Positions 1-8,503 of a stretch of 64,000 bases of DNA are shown piece by piece. Each line of letters begins with the position of its first letter. Positions within the stretch are counted from its first letter, which is position 1. Below the pieces are notes generated by a model. It ran no database searches and was not told the origin of the DNA. It saw only the letters and a list, made by a program, of their open reading frames with translations. This stretch comes from Sorangium cellulosum (lineage in GTDB: Bacteria > Myxococcota_A > Polyangia > Polyangiales > Polyangiaceae). Made by a program: the position numbers and the translations under genes. Location of the stretch: positions 2,666,001 through 2,730,000 of the forward strand of contig NZ_CP012673.1 in the NCBI RefSeq assembly GCF_002950945.1, written 5' to 3'.

Positions 1-1014
1 GTGCACTACTTCTCCTGGCGCTGGGTCTTCTACATCAACATCCCGTTCGGCATCGCGTCCGTCGCGCTCGTGGCGACCGCGTTCCACGAGCGCATCGACC
101 GGCGGCGCCACGAGCTCGACTTCCTCGGCGCGGCGCTCCTGTCCGCCGCGGTGGTGGCGCTGCTGCTCGCCACGGGGAGGCTGGGCGGGGGGACGACGCT
201 GCTCGCCTCGATCGCGGCGGTGGTGCTGTTCGCCGCGTTCTTCGCGGTCGAGCGCCGCGCCCCTGAGCCGATGGTCCCGCTGCCGCTCTTCCGGCGCCCG
301 GTGATGCTCACCTCGAACGTGGCCGGCGCGATCCTGGGCGGCGCGATGATGGGCACGATCACGTTCGTGCCGCTCTTCGTGCAGGGCGTGCTCCGCGGCA
401 GCCCGACGGAGGCCGGGAGCGCCATTGCTCCCATGCTGATCGGCTGGCCGGTCGCGAGCGCGATCGGCGGGCGGCTGATCCCCCGGGTCGGGTTCCGGCC
501 GCTCATCTGGATCGGGCTCGGCGTCACGGCGGCGGCGGGGCTCGCGCTGGCGATCGGCGGGGCGCACGACACGCCGCTGATGCTCCGCGCGACGACGCTG
601 GTCTTCGGCGTGGGCATGGGGCTGTCCAACGTCGCGCTGCTCATCGCGGTGCAGAGCAGCGTCGCCTGGGATCAGCGCGGGATCGCCACCGCGAGCACGA
701 TGTTCTCGCGGCTGCTCGGGGGCGTGCTGGCGGTCGGCGTGATGGGCGGCGTGCTGACGGCCGAGCTCGCCAAGGACGAGTCGATCCCCGCGGACGCGGC
801 GAGCCGGCTGCTGACGGCCGAGGGGGCGCAGGGCCTGGATCCGTCGATCGTGCAGCACCTCGGCGCGGCGCTCACGTCCGGGCTCACGACGGTGTTCTGG
901 ATCATCGCGGCCATGGGCGTGGTCGGCTTCATCGTGGGGCTGTGGTTCCCCCACGTGCCGTTCCAGGCGGCGGACGACAAGGCCGTCGTATCAGGGGAGG
1001 CGGGGGTCGGCTGA
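1..1014 (+). CDS. DHA2-family MFS drug/multidrug efflux transporter, C-terminal part
   Basis: The gene enters from the left edge, so the true start is missing. The visible 337 residues open with FSWRWVFYINIPFGI, the hallmark of the 14-TM EmrB/QacA (DHA2) group, followed by about eight further hydrophobic segments and a short hydrophilic tail. Family knowledge: proton-driven export of drugs or other amphipathic compounds across the inner membrane. The partner adaptor or regulator, if any, lies outside the window. An inverted repeat that can act as a terminator follows 58 bases after the stop and is shared with the convergent mglA homologue. The substrate cannot be read from the sequence. Confidence 0.9.
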   Translation: MHYFSWRWVFYINIPFGIASVALVATAFHERIDRRRHELDFLGAALLSAAVVALLLATGRLGGGTTLLASIAAVVLFAAFFAVERRAPEPMVPLPLFRRPVMLTSNVAGAILGGAMMGTITFVPLFVQGVLRGSPTEAGSAIAPMLIGWPVASAIGGRLIPRVGFRPLIWIGLGVTAAAGLALAIGGAHDTPLMLRATTLVFGVGMGLSNVALLIAVQSSVAWDQRGIATASTMFSRLLGGVLAVGVMGGVLTAELAKDESIPADAASRLLTAEGAQGLDPSIVQHLGAALTSGLTTVFWIIAAMGVVGFIVGLWFPHVPFQAADDKAVVSGEAGVG

Positions 1015-1071
1015 GGCGCAGGGCGCCAGGTTCGCTCTAGAACATCGATCACGTTGATCGAGCGAGAAATA

Positions 1072-1148
1072 AAACGCCAAGGACGCCAAGGCGCCAAGGA
1101 CGCCAAGATATTATCTTCTTCTTGGCGTTCTTGGCGTCCTTGGCGTTT
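1072..1148. repeat. Large inverted repeat made of CGCCAAGGA units, probable bidirectional terminator
   Basis: The left arm at 1072-1090 and the right arm at 1130-1148 are perfect 19-base reverse complements. The arms are built from tandem GCCAAGG(A/C) heptads, and the left one continues with two extra units before an AT-rich loop (atattatcttctt). The repeat sits exactly between the convergent efflux gene and mglA homologue. A related single CGCCAAGACG unit occurs near 33720, so it may be a dispersed element. Terminator function is inferred from position and stem strength. Confidence 0.7.
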
Positions 1149-1191
1149 CGGACTTCTGCTCGTTTCAGGCTGGTTCAACCCGTTTGCCGCT

Positions 1192-1782
1192 CTAGCGGTG
1201 GCCGCGCTGCAGCTCCTTGAGGGCGAGCTTCGCGATCGATCTCAACGTGTCGAAGACGCCGCGGCCGCTCGCCGCCGCCGCCTCGAATTCGGGGGCTCCG
1301 TGCGGGTTGAGCAGCCGGTGGAGCTCGGCGACGGCGGCGATCTCGGCGAGATCGCGCTTGTTGTACTGGATCACGAGCGGCAGCCGCCCGGGCGAGCGGC
1401 CCTCCTCGCGGAGGTTGTCCCAGAGATCGGCCATCGACTCGAGGTTCGCGTCCAGGCGCGCGCGCTGCGAGTCCGCCACGAACACGACGCCGTCCATGCC
1501 CTTCAGGATCAGCTTCCGGCTCGCCTTGTAGAAGATCTGGCCCGGGACCGTGTAGAGCTGGAGGCGGGTCTGGAAGCCGGACAGCGTCCCGAGGTCGAGC
1601 GGCATGAAATCGAAGAACAGCGTGCGATCGCTCTCGGTCTTGAGCGAGATCAGCTTTCCCTTGGCGCTCGGCACCGTCCGGTCGTACACGTAGCGAACGT
1701 TCGTTGTCTTGCCGCCGAGGCCGGGTCCGTAATAGACGATCTTGCAGTAGATCTCCCGGCTCGCATAGTTGATGAACGCCAT
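1192..1782 (-). CDS. mglA: MglA-family small Ras-like GTPase
   Basis: 196 residues, the usual MglA length. The P-loop GPGLGGKT is at residues 19-26, a switch-II-like TVPGQ at 78-82 and the guanine-specificity motif NKRD at 141-144. MglA proteins are cytoplasmic polarity switches that set the leading pole for gliding and type IV pilus motility in myxobacteria. An AAGGAG ribosome site stands 9 bases before the ATG. No mglB (roadblock GAP) is adjacent, although mglB often precedes mglA; the upstream same-strand gene is an unrelated helical protein. This may therefore be an additional MglA paralogue rather than the main motility copy. Confidence 0.9.
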   Translation of the reverse strand: MAFINYASREIYCKIVYYGPGLGGKTTNVRYVYDRTVPSAKGKLISLKTESDRTLFFDFMPLDLGTLSGFQTRLQLYTVPGQIFYKASRKLILKGMDGVVFVADSQRARLDANLESMADLWDNLREEGRSPGRLPLVIQYNKRDLAEIAAVAELHRLLNPHGAPEFEAAAASGRGVFDTLRSIAKLALKELQRGHR

Positions 1783-1817
1783 AGGCGTGCTCCTTGCAGA
1801 ATGCGTGGTGCACGGGG

Positions 1818-2048
1818 GCGAGCGCCGGAGCCGGAGTGGCGGCGGCGGGCGCCGAGCCCGTGCTGGAAACGGCGGCGCGCGCCGGAGCCGCGATGGCGGC
1901 GGCGGCGGGCGCCGGGCCGGTGCTGGAGGCGACGGCGAGCGCCGACTCCGCGATGAGGGCGGCGGGCGCGAGCCCGCGCTGGAAACGACGGCGCGCGCCA
2001 GCGCCGCAGCGACGGCGGCGGGCGCTGGGCCGCGCCGGACGCGACGGC
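1818..2048. repeat. Four imperfect tandem repeats of about 56-60 bp in the mglA leader region
   Basis: Four consecutive copies begin near 1818, 1874, 1934 and 1990, each of the form GCG(A/C)GCGCC...GGCGGCGGGCGC...GCTGGAAACG(G/A)CG. They lie just upstream of the mglA homologue on the minus strand and downstream of the 415-residue gene. Any frame gives only Ala/Arg/Gly-rich low-complexity peptides, so I treat it as non-coding. It could be a variable-number repeat affecting the mglA leader. Confidence 0.75.
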
Positions 2049-2079
2049 GGCTGACTTCAGCGTGGCCGCGCGCCGGTCG

Positions 2080-3327
2080 TCAGCGGAACGCGTCGGCGAT
2101 CGCGTGAAGGGCGGCCACGAACCCCTCCAGCGAGGCGTCGCGCGCGTGGCTGTGCTTCACCAGCCGCTCGTTCACCGCGATGAGCTCCACGACATCCTGG
2201 CTCGCGCCCGGGACGCGCCTGAGCTCGTGGACCGCGCGGCTCAGCCGCGACGGCGGATCGAGGCACGCGAGCGCCGAGAGCGCCGCCATCGCGCCCGCCT
2301 GATCACCCGCCGCCAGCGCCTCGCGCGTCATCCCGAGCAACACCTGCGCGAAGGCGACCTGGATGGCCTCCAGGAAGCCGCGCGAGACCTCTTTGCCGCC
2401 CTCGCCGGCCTCGCTCCACGCCAGCGTGACGAGCTCGCCGACCTCCGAGAAGGCCCGGCGCGACATCAATGCAGAGAGCGTCTCGAGGCCGTGCCTGTCC
2501 CAGGCGGCCCGCGTCGAGAGCTGGCGCGCCACCCAGGAGAGCACGGCATACGAGGCGTCCCCCGCCCGGATCGCCCCGAGCGCGATGTCGAGCAGCGCGG
2601 CCCTGGCGACGCCGTGCGCCTCGAGCCACCCGAGCAGGTTCGCCCGCTCCGCGTCCCGCGGCGTCCGCCGCGCCTTCTCGAGGATCGCGTCCCGGAGCGC
2701 CGCCGGAAAGTGAGGGATATCGGCGCTCCAGTCCTCGTCCGAGCCGCGCGCGCGCTCCATCGCCAGCGCCGAGAGCGCGCCGTCGTCGAGCGCGAGCACC
2801 CCGGCCCGCCTCGCCGCGAGGATCTTCGCGACCGGGAGATCACGCAGCGCAGGGCGATCCGCGCCGAGCCCGTCGAGCTCGTTCCCGTCGAGCAGCGGCG
2901 GCAGCCCCCGGTAGACCCCGGGCGTGAACATGAACCCCGAGGCCCACTGGACGGGCTCGCGCCGGCAGCGCGCGAGCACACGCTCGTAGATCGCCAGAGG
3001 GACCCTCCCGCGCACGAGGTCCGCGAGCTCGATCCACTCCTCGTCCGCGAGCTCGAGGCGCGGCACACCCAGCACCTCGTGCTGGAAATGGGCCGGATCC
3101 CTGATCGCGATCCGGGCCAGCTGCCGGATCACGGGCCCGCTGAAGCCGCTCGCGCAGCGCGCCCTCCAGCGCAGGAGATCCGAGGTGCCGAGCTCCTCGA
3201 TGTGCTCGGACAAGAAGGCATGATCGTCCGGCTCCAGCGCAGGCTGGCGGAGCACGTGAAAGAAAGCGACGGGACGGGCACGGCCCCCGTGCGCGCGCAC
3301 CAGGGCCTCGATCTCCGCCTTTCGCAT
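2080..3327 (-). CDS. Uncharacterised 415-residue helical protein
   Basis: I do not recognise the family. The protein has no signal peptide or membrane segment, is rich in Ala, Leu, Arg and acidic residues, and looks all-helical with a HEAT- or TPR-like rhythm. It opens with MRKAEIEALVR, and a GTGAGG ribosome site stands 7-8 bases before the ATG. The long open frame and strong GC-third-position bias support a real cytoplasmic protein. It lies 300 bases upstream of the mglA homologue on the same strand with repeats in between, so co-transcription is possible but unproven. Confidence 0.75.
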   Translation of the reverse strand: MRKAEIEALVRAHGGRARPVAFFHVLRQPALEPDDHAFLSEHIEELGTSDLLRWRARCASGFSGPVIRQLARIAIRDPAHFQHEVLGVPRLELADEEWIELADLVRGRVPLAIYERVLARCRREPVQWASGFMFTPGVYRGLPPLLDGNELDGLGADRPALRDLPVAKILAARRAGVLALDDGALSALAMERARGSDEDWSADIPHFPAALRDAILEKARRTPRDAERANLLGWLEAHGVARAALLDIALGAIRAGDASYAVLSWVARQLSTRAAWDRHGLETLSALMSRRAFSEVGELVTLAWSEAGEGGKEVSRGFLEAIQVAFAQVLLGMTREALAAGDQAGAMAALSALACLDPPSRLSRAVHELRRVPGASQDVVELIAVNERLVKHSHARDASLEGFVAALHAIADAFR

Positions 3328-3649
3328 GGCGTGACCTCACCCCCCTGAACCCACATGGGAGCAGGGAGCTCTTCGGGTCTATCGTCGCCTGGCGCTCGCG
3401 CGGCCCGTCATGACTCGTCGGTCGGTGGAATGACGGATCCTGGTCCTGACCGGTGGGACGAGGATAACGCGAGCGTACGTGCTGTCAAGCTGAGCCCGCG
3501 ACCCTCGATCCGGGCGGCGCGCCGCGCCGGCCGGCCGGAACGAGCGGGCCTTCGGTCATCTCGAGCGAGCGAAGCCCAGGAGGCGGCCGACCTCCCGGGC
3601 TTCGTTCTCTCCTGATGTCAGCGCTGGGCGCGTGGTCGCGCGGTCAGCC
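3328..3649. other. Gene-free stretch between divergently ended genes
   Basis: It contains the upstream region of the 415-residue gene and, at its right end, a hairpin. Short frames here have no ribosome site, family resemblance or codon bias. I see no gene in it. Confidence 0.6.
3570..3604 (-). terminator. Hairpin downstream of the Val/Asn-rich secreted protein gene
   Basis: Arms CGAAGCCCAGGAGG (3570-3583) and CCTCCCGGGCTTCG (3591-3604) pair at 13 of 14 positions around a 7-base loop, 46 bases after the stop of the minus-strand gene. No clear T-run follows, so intrinsic termination is plausible rather than certain. Confidence 0.5.
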
Positions 3650-4096
3650 CTACTTGTGGAAGACGAGGATCTTCTTGACGCCGTCGACGTCGAAGATCTT
3701 GACGTCGACGACATCGTGGATGTCGACGTTGTTGTCGCTGAGGACGTCGCCGACCTTGAGCCCGTTGGCGACGTCGACGTCCTTCAGCACGTTCTGCAGG
3801 TTGATGACCTGGAGGTTCACGAGCACGTTGTTCAGTACGTTGTTCAAGACCCCGATCTCGGAGTTGTTGAGGACATCCGCGACGTCCATGATCTTGACCT
3901 CGCTGACGGTCACACCCACGAGCGCCGTGACCTTGCCCACGAGGACGTTGACCAGACCGGACAGGATGGGCACGTTGACGACATCGACATCATGACTGTC
4001 CGGCGCCTCATAGGTCGCCATCGCGGGGGCCGACAGGCTGAGAGCGAGGAGAGCAGCGCCAACGCCGGAGAGAACGCGAGCCTTGAGCGACTTCAT
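3650..4096 (-). CDS. Small secreted Val/Asn/Asp/Leu-rich repeat-like protein, function unknown
   Basis: 148 residues. The chosen ATG at 4096 follows a TTGAGGAT ribosome site and starts a clear signal peptide (MKSLKARVLSGVGAALLAL..., probable cut after APAMA). Longer in-frame starts would bury this signal. The mature 120 residues are built almost only of Val, Leu, Ile, Asn and Asp in short alternating strands (LNNVLNNVLVNLQVINLQN, VDVKIFDVDG), with no Cys and one Tyr. This pattern suggests a beta-strand stack, for example a beta-solenoid or amyloid-like surface protein. The gene is AT-richer than its neighbours and has a long AT-rich leader. Function is unknown. Confidence 0.75.
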   Translation of the reverse strand: MKSLKARVLSGVGAALLALSLSAPAMATYEAPDSHDVDVVNVPILSGLVNVLVGKVTALVGVTVSEVKIMDVADVLNNSEIGVLNNVLNNVLVNLQVINLQNVLKDVDVANGLKVGDVLSDNNVDIHDVVDVKIFDVDGVKKILVFHK

Positions 4097-4221
4097 TTTC
4101 GTTTTATCCTCAAAATTGGGTGTTTTAGATCGTTTTTGTTTCGAGCGCAGAACACCGGTTAACAGCCTGCTACCAATCCATTGGACCGATCGTTGGCTCG
4201 GGCGGCTCGGGTCGTCCGATG

Positions 4222-4345
4222 CGCGCGTCCGTATCGATCGATCTCGACCTGCGGTCGTCATCCGACGCTCTCGCGCCGGCTTGGAACAGCAACTTTTTAT
4301 CGATCGGGCTTCCCTGAGGAGGCCCTCTCGCGCGGCGCGCTGGTG
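4222..4345. repeat. Diverged dispersed repeat, copy 1
   Basis: Shares with 5776-5893 the ordered blocks GATCGATCTCGACC, CGGCGCTCTCGCGCC-like, TATCGATCGGGCT/TTATCGGGCT and GAGGAG(G)CCCTCTCGC. The same order of weaker blocks (TATTCACG..GATG.TGCCA and GCGCTGTCACA) continues to about 4570 here and 6100 there, so the copied unit was probably near 350 bases. No coding potential is shared. Confidence 0.6.
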
Positions 4346-5178
4346 CGTAAAGTCGTACGCGCCGCATTCACTACTTATCTATCTTTGTTGCTCCGGCGCT
4401 CACGCGCTCTGCCGAAGACCGTTTCGTCTTCGTATCGGTGCTTATTCACGGATGGTGCCAAGCATAGAGTCGCCGTCGGCGCCGGGAATTCGCGAAGAAG
4501 TTCAGCCCCACTGCCAATCGGTGTGTCTCGGGCGACAAACGCGCCTCACCGCGCTGTCACACTGAGACAATCGGCTACGCGAGGTCGAGGGGATCGGCAT
4601 GTTGTGCATCGGGCGTTGCCGACCTTGTGCTGAAATGGTAAAATATTGGTTTTTGCTGTCAAGGCGCGCGTGCGGGCGCGCTGGTCCACTCTCGTTGAAC
4701 CATGGCGATTGGACAGCGGGGCCGAACCGGCGCGGCCGCCGGCGAGCTCATCAAGATGACGACCACGCGCGATCGCTGGAATGCACCTCCAGCGATCACG
4801 GCGTTTCGCTGCCGCGGGGCCTGTCAGCGCTCGATCCGGTGGAGCAGGCGTCGGACGCAGCTGTTGAGGGTGGGGCGGGCGAGAGGAAGCCGTACAGGAG
4901 GCCGCCGGTCTCCGTGCCGCGGGCGGAGCACGTCGTGCGGCGTGAACGCATCACAGCGCCTTATACGTCCGGCGCGCTCCAGCGTGGCCCGGGCTCCGCG
5001 GCGGCGGGACAGAGACAGTCTTTCGTGGAGGAACACATGTGGGCGCCCCGCGCCGCGCGCGTGCTCGGCAGCGGAGGACAGCAGCAGCGCCGGGGCGCTA
5101 CTACTGCCGCTGTAATGGCCGGGCCGCTGTTATAGCGGGCCGCTGTTATGGTTGCGTTGAGCCGGCGCACGATCTCGA

Positions 5179-5364
5179 CGGCCGGAGCTCGCCGGTCACG
5201 CCGGTGGAAGAAACAGAGCACAACACGTCGCCCGCAGGCGCCGGAGCGCGCCTGTCGAGCGGCGTGGTCCTCTGAGCCCCTCGGCCGGCCTCGGGCCGAG
5301 GCGACGAGGGGCGGGAGAGCCAAGAGGGAGCGCGGTGACGCGCGCGCGTCGGTCAACCGGCCAT
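5179..5364 (-). pseudogene. Relic of the N-terminal end of the TSP3-OmpA gene
   Basis: This stretch matches the first part of the intact OmpA-family gene at 11830-12028 almost base for base, including signal-peptide codons and the surrounding GTCTGCTCGTAT block. The start codon is preserved at 5362-5364, but the fourth codon is TGA where the intact gene has TGG, and small deletions follow. Similarity fades before 5179, so only about the first 65 codons remain. Together with the next relic it shows that the whole divergent promoter region was once duplicated. Confidence 0.8.
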
Positions 5365-5475
5365 CGGTCTGCTCGTATTTCATTGCCTCGTCGCTCGGAA
5401 CACCGATCTCAATCCGGCAGCGCGCCGCGGGCGTGCGCGTGGCGTCGGTGAGATGGCCTGTCCGTCGCTGTCGCG

Positions 5476-5715
5476 GTGCTCCTCGGCTGCGCCGGCCACA
5501 TCGGCTACGTCGGCGCGGCGCGCGCCAGAGAGCCGACGCCCGCGGCGCCGGGGACGCCGCTCGTCAGGAAGTCGAACGTCAACACAACCGATGGGGGGCG
5601 GGCAGATATCCATGTTGTCGATTGGACCCGGGTGCTGCTCGCGTCGAAGCTCGCGTCGAAATACGTTGTCATCCACGGCACGGCGAGCCGCATCCGCGTG
5701 TCACGCCGCCGCTTG
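5476..5715 (+). pseudogene. Relic of the LysM-FecR gene lacking the LysM domain
   Basis: Matches the 5' part of the intact LysM-FecR gene (12097-12620). Blocks such as GTGCTCCTCGGCTGCGCCGG, GAGAGCCGACGCCCG and CATCCACGGCACGGCGAGCC are shared. Relative to the intact gene about 260 bases are missing between the signal peptide and the FecR domain; this in-frame loss removes the LysM domain. The upstream start region carries a one-base insertion that shifts the frame. Similarity ends shortly after the first part of the FecR domain. Confidence 0.8.
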
Positions 5716-5775
5716 CTGCGAGCCGCTCATCGACTCGTCCGATCGATCGTCCGCGCGGGTGTCTCAGCCCGTTCC

Positions 5776-5893
5776 GATGGATCCCGATCGATCTCGACCA
5801 CTGGTCGACTCCCGGCGCTCTCGCGCCTGCCTCGAAGCAGCTAAGTTATCGGGCTCCTCGAGGAGGAGCCCTCTCGCACGGCGCGCCCGCTCC
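5776..5893. repeat. Diverged dispersed repeat, copy 2
   Basis: Partner of 4222-4345, located directly after the FecR relic. Because copy 1 stands upstream of the secreted-protein gene and copy 2 follows the relic pair, these segments may be remnants of one duplicated intergenic block. Confidence 0.6.
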
Positions 5894-6360
5894 GAGGAGG
5901 GGGCGCGCTGCATCCGATGCTCGTACGGGCCACGTGCCTGCGCCCGATTCGAGGCCAGTCGGCCTCGCGTTTTCGCTATTCACGATCGATGCCAGGCCAG
6001 GCGTCTCATCTTGAGACGCGAACTCATAGTAGAATTCAGCGGCGCTGTCGCCCGGCGCGACCCCGCACGCAGATCTGCCCCACGGCGCTGTCACAATGTG
6101 GCAGCCGGCCACGCCCAGCCGGCGAGTCGTAAAGCAACGGCGTCAGGCCTTGTCGATCTCAGCTCCTATGGTATTGGTTCTGGTTTGCTTTGCAAGGTGC
6201 CTGTGCGTTGCGTCATCGCCGTTCCGGAGGCCACCTCCCCGGTATTAGGGGAGGTCCGCACGACGGCGCCGAGCTCGTCCGTCGAATCTGGGCACGATCT
6301 GCGTCGTCGGAATTTGATCACGGAAACAGCCACGCGGGATGAGGCCACCGCCACCGACGC

Positions 6361-6488
6361 GCTGCATGTGGGGTCGCCGCCAGGATCGACGCGCTGCATG
6401 TGGATCGCCGCCCGGAATCGATGCGCTGCATGTGGACCCCCCGCCGGGATCGATGCGCTGCATGTCGCCCGGCGCCGGGAATCGCGTC
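6361..6488. repeat. Tandem array of four 32-bp repeats
   Basis: GCTGCATG recurs at 6361, 6393, 6425 and 6457, exactly 32 bases apart. Each unit continues TGG..CGCC.....GATCGA(C/T)GC, so the junctions read GATCGATGCGCTGCATGTGG. The core ATGCGCTGCAT is close to palindromic. The last copy is degenerate after its first half. Spacing is too short and units too uniform for a CRISPR array; iteron-like binding sites or a decayed element are possible. Confidence 0.8.
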
Positions 6489-7138
6489 GTGTTGAAAGAA
6501 AAGTATGCTGAGGTCGTAACGTCTGAGGCACTTCGCGCCATCAGCGGGCTCTGCAGGAGAGGCCTTCGCTGACCCTGAAAGGTGCCCCCAGACGGAGTGT
6601 GGCGCGACAGACCGGCGAGCGATCGCCAGGCGCGCTCCGGCGGAGGTTTCCTCGCGCGATGACCGGAAGACCGGATCGGGCGCCTCCTGACGCGCCGTCC
6701 GCGGCGATCGGGCGTCGAGCGAGCGTCAGCCGCGCCGCGCGGCCGCCCGCGGGAGCGGACGTCCCCCCCGCGACGGCGGCCACGGGCGGTCGCTTCGACA
6801 CGAGGTGAAGCCGACAGACGATGACGTGTTCGTCCGGAGTCGCCTCCGGTCGTCCGGGATGGCAGGCGGAGCGCACATTGACCTGCATCGGCCCGCAATC
6901 GATTGCGCTTCGATCCTCGCCGTGACAACCCACTCGGTGGGACCGCGCATGGCCTCCGCGACGGGAGGGCAGCGAGACATCACGTCGTGTCGGCGACGGG
7001 ACACGAAGGAGAGGGACATCGTCGCGCTGACGTCCAGGTGACCGCGTGGCACGCCCGCGGCGAAACCGCGCCGGCCTCGCCGGGCGCGCGCCGTCGCCGC
7101 CGAACGGCTCATTCTCGAGGAGAAGGTTGAGAGCAGGC

Positions 7139-8446
7139 ATGAGCACCCAACAACGATCGTTCAATCGCAGGCAGTTCTTGCACGGTATGAGTCAGCTCGC
7201 CGCGGTCGCGGCCGTGACGCCGGCGCTCGGCGGAGAGGACAGCTGGAGGTGCGCCGCGGGCACCACGCTCGCCGCGGGCCGCCCCGAGGACGTGGGGATG
7301 TGCCCCGATCGGCTGGAGGACGTCTTCGCGCGGATCCAGCGCCGGGTGAACGACGGCCTGTTCCCCGGCGCCACGGCGCTCGTCGCCCGGCGCGGCGTCG
7401 TCGTGGGGCACCGGGCGTTCGGGCACATGGCCGCCGGCTCCGACGAGCCGGTCACGCTGGACACGATCTTCGACCTGCAGTCGCTGACCAAGGTGCTCGC
7501 GACCGCGGCGGCGGCGATCGCGCTCGCGAGCGCGCGCGTCGTCCACCTGCACGACCGCGTGGCGCGCCACCTGCCAGAGTTCGCCGCGAACGGAAAGGGG
7601 TCGATCACGGTCCACGATATGCTCCGGTACGCGGCCGGGCTGCCGGTGGACAACCAGCTCCTGGACGAGCCGGACCGCGAGAAGGTCTGGCGCTGGATGG
7701 CCGAGACGCCGCTCGAGTACCCGACGGGCTCCTCGGTGCTCTACAGCGATCTCACGTACCGCCTCCTCGGGCGCATGCTCGAGGCGGCCGCCGGGGAAGA
7801 CCTCGACACGCTCGCGCGCGCGCACGTCTGGGGCCCCCTCGGGATGAACGACACGATGTTCAACCCGCCCCCGGCGCTGGCGGAGCGCATCGCGGCCACG
7901 GGGTACTCCGACCACCGCGGGTACATGGTCCGGGGCGAGGTGCAGGACGAGCAGGACTTCGCGCTGGGCGGCGTCACCGGCTGCGACGGGGTCTTCTCGA
8001 CCGCCATGGACATCGCCGTGTTCTGCCAGATGATCCTGAACGGCGGCGCCTACGGCGACGCCCATGTCCTGAGGCCCGATCTGGTGCGCCGCATGACGAG
8101 CAACAACACGCATCAGGTGACGGAGGCGGCGACCGACACGTCGCCCATCAACAACCTGCTCTTCAGCCCGAAGGGCCTCGGCTGGGAGCTGTGGACGCGC
8201 CGCTTCTCCCACGGCGGGACGCGCCTGTCCCCGGGCTCCTACGGCAAGGTGGGCGGCTCCGGCACGTTCATGTGGGTCGATCCGGAGCGCGAGCTCATCG
8301 GCGTGTTCCTGACCAACCACGGCCTGCCCCACCCGGTCGACGAGCTGAACTGGAATCGGATGCTCGATAGCGTCGGGTGCGTCGAGTTCTTCGACGGCGT
8401 CGTCAACGCGCTGCACGAGACGGGGAGAACGGGCGGCGCTGGCTGA
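7139..8446 (+). CDS. Tat-exported serine hydrolase, beta-lactamase (class C-like) family
   Basis: 435 residues from the ATG at 7139, chosen because it follows a GAGGAGAAGG site and opens a twin-arginine signal (NRRQFLHG at residues 9-16). Motifs of the beta-lactamase/DD-peptidase fold are present: SLTK at 115-118 (nucleophile Ser115, Lys118), Tyr202 in the YSDL box, and HGG at 358-360. The family includes esterases, D-aminopeptidases and penicillin-binding-protein-like enzymes, so the substrate is open. It probably acts in the periplasm or outside. It converges on the adenylate cyclase gene, with 57 bases between the two stops. Confidence 0.88.
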   Translation: MSTQQRSFNRRQFLHGMSQLAAVAAVTPALGGEDSWRCAAGTTLAAGRPEDVGMCPDRLEDVFARIQRRVNDGLFPGATALVARRGVVVGHRAFGHMAAGSDEPVTLDTIFDLQSLTKVLATAAAAIALASARVVHLHDRVARHLPEFAANGKGSITVHDMLRYAAGLPVDNQLLDEPDREKVWRWMAETPLEYPTGSSVLYSDLTYRLLGRMLEAAAGEDLDTLARAHVWGPLGMNDTMFNPPPALAERIAATGYSDHRGYMVRGEVQDEQDFALGGVTGCDGVFSTAMDIAVFCQMILNGGAYGDAHVLRPDLVRRMTSNNTHQVTEAATDTSPINNLLFSPKGLGWELWTRRFSHGGTRLSPGSYGKVGGSGTFMWVDPERELIGVFLTNHGLPHPVDELNWNRMLDSVGCVEFFDGVVNALHETGRTGGAG

Positions 8447-8503
8447 CAAGGGGCATGTCGGGGGAGGTCTCGCCGAGCTGCCCGGCCCCCTGCGGGGTTG
8501 CGA

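Larger units (their letters stand above)
4097..7138. other. Three-kilobase gene-poor region with gene relics and repeats
   Basis: No open frame here has a convincing ribosome site, family resemblance or length. What can be seen: an AT-richer leader of the secreted protein (4097-4200); two diverged copies of one segment (4222-4345 and 5776-5893, with weaker similarity running on to about 4600 and 6120); relics of the OmpA and LysM-FecR genes (5179-5364, 5476-5715); a short direct repeat GGGCCGCTGTTAT near 5117-5150; and a 32-base tandem repeat (6361-6488). The part from 6489 to 7138 holds the upstream region of the serine hydrolase and nothing else that I can support. Confidence 0.7.

Noticed and set aside
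3355..3615. Plus-strand open frame of 86 codons
   Set aside because: No ribosome site, low-complexity Arg/Ala/Ser composition, and it overlaps the hairpin after the secreted-protein gene.
6361..6488. CRISPR array
   Set aside because: Spacing is 32 bases, the units are similar over nearly their full length, there are only four copies, and no cas genes are near.
4097..7138. Several 60-350 codon open frames in the gene-poor region
   Set aside because: All are Arg/Ala/Ser-rich readings typical of high-GC non-coding DNA, without ribosome sites; several overlap each other and the relics.
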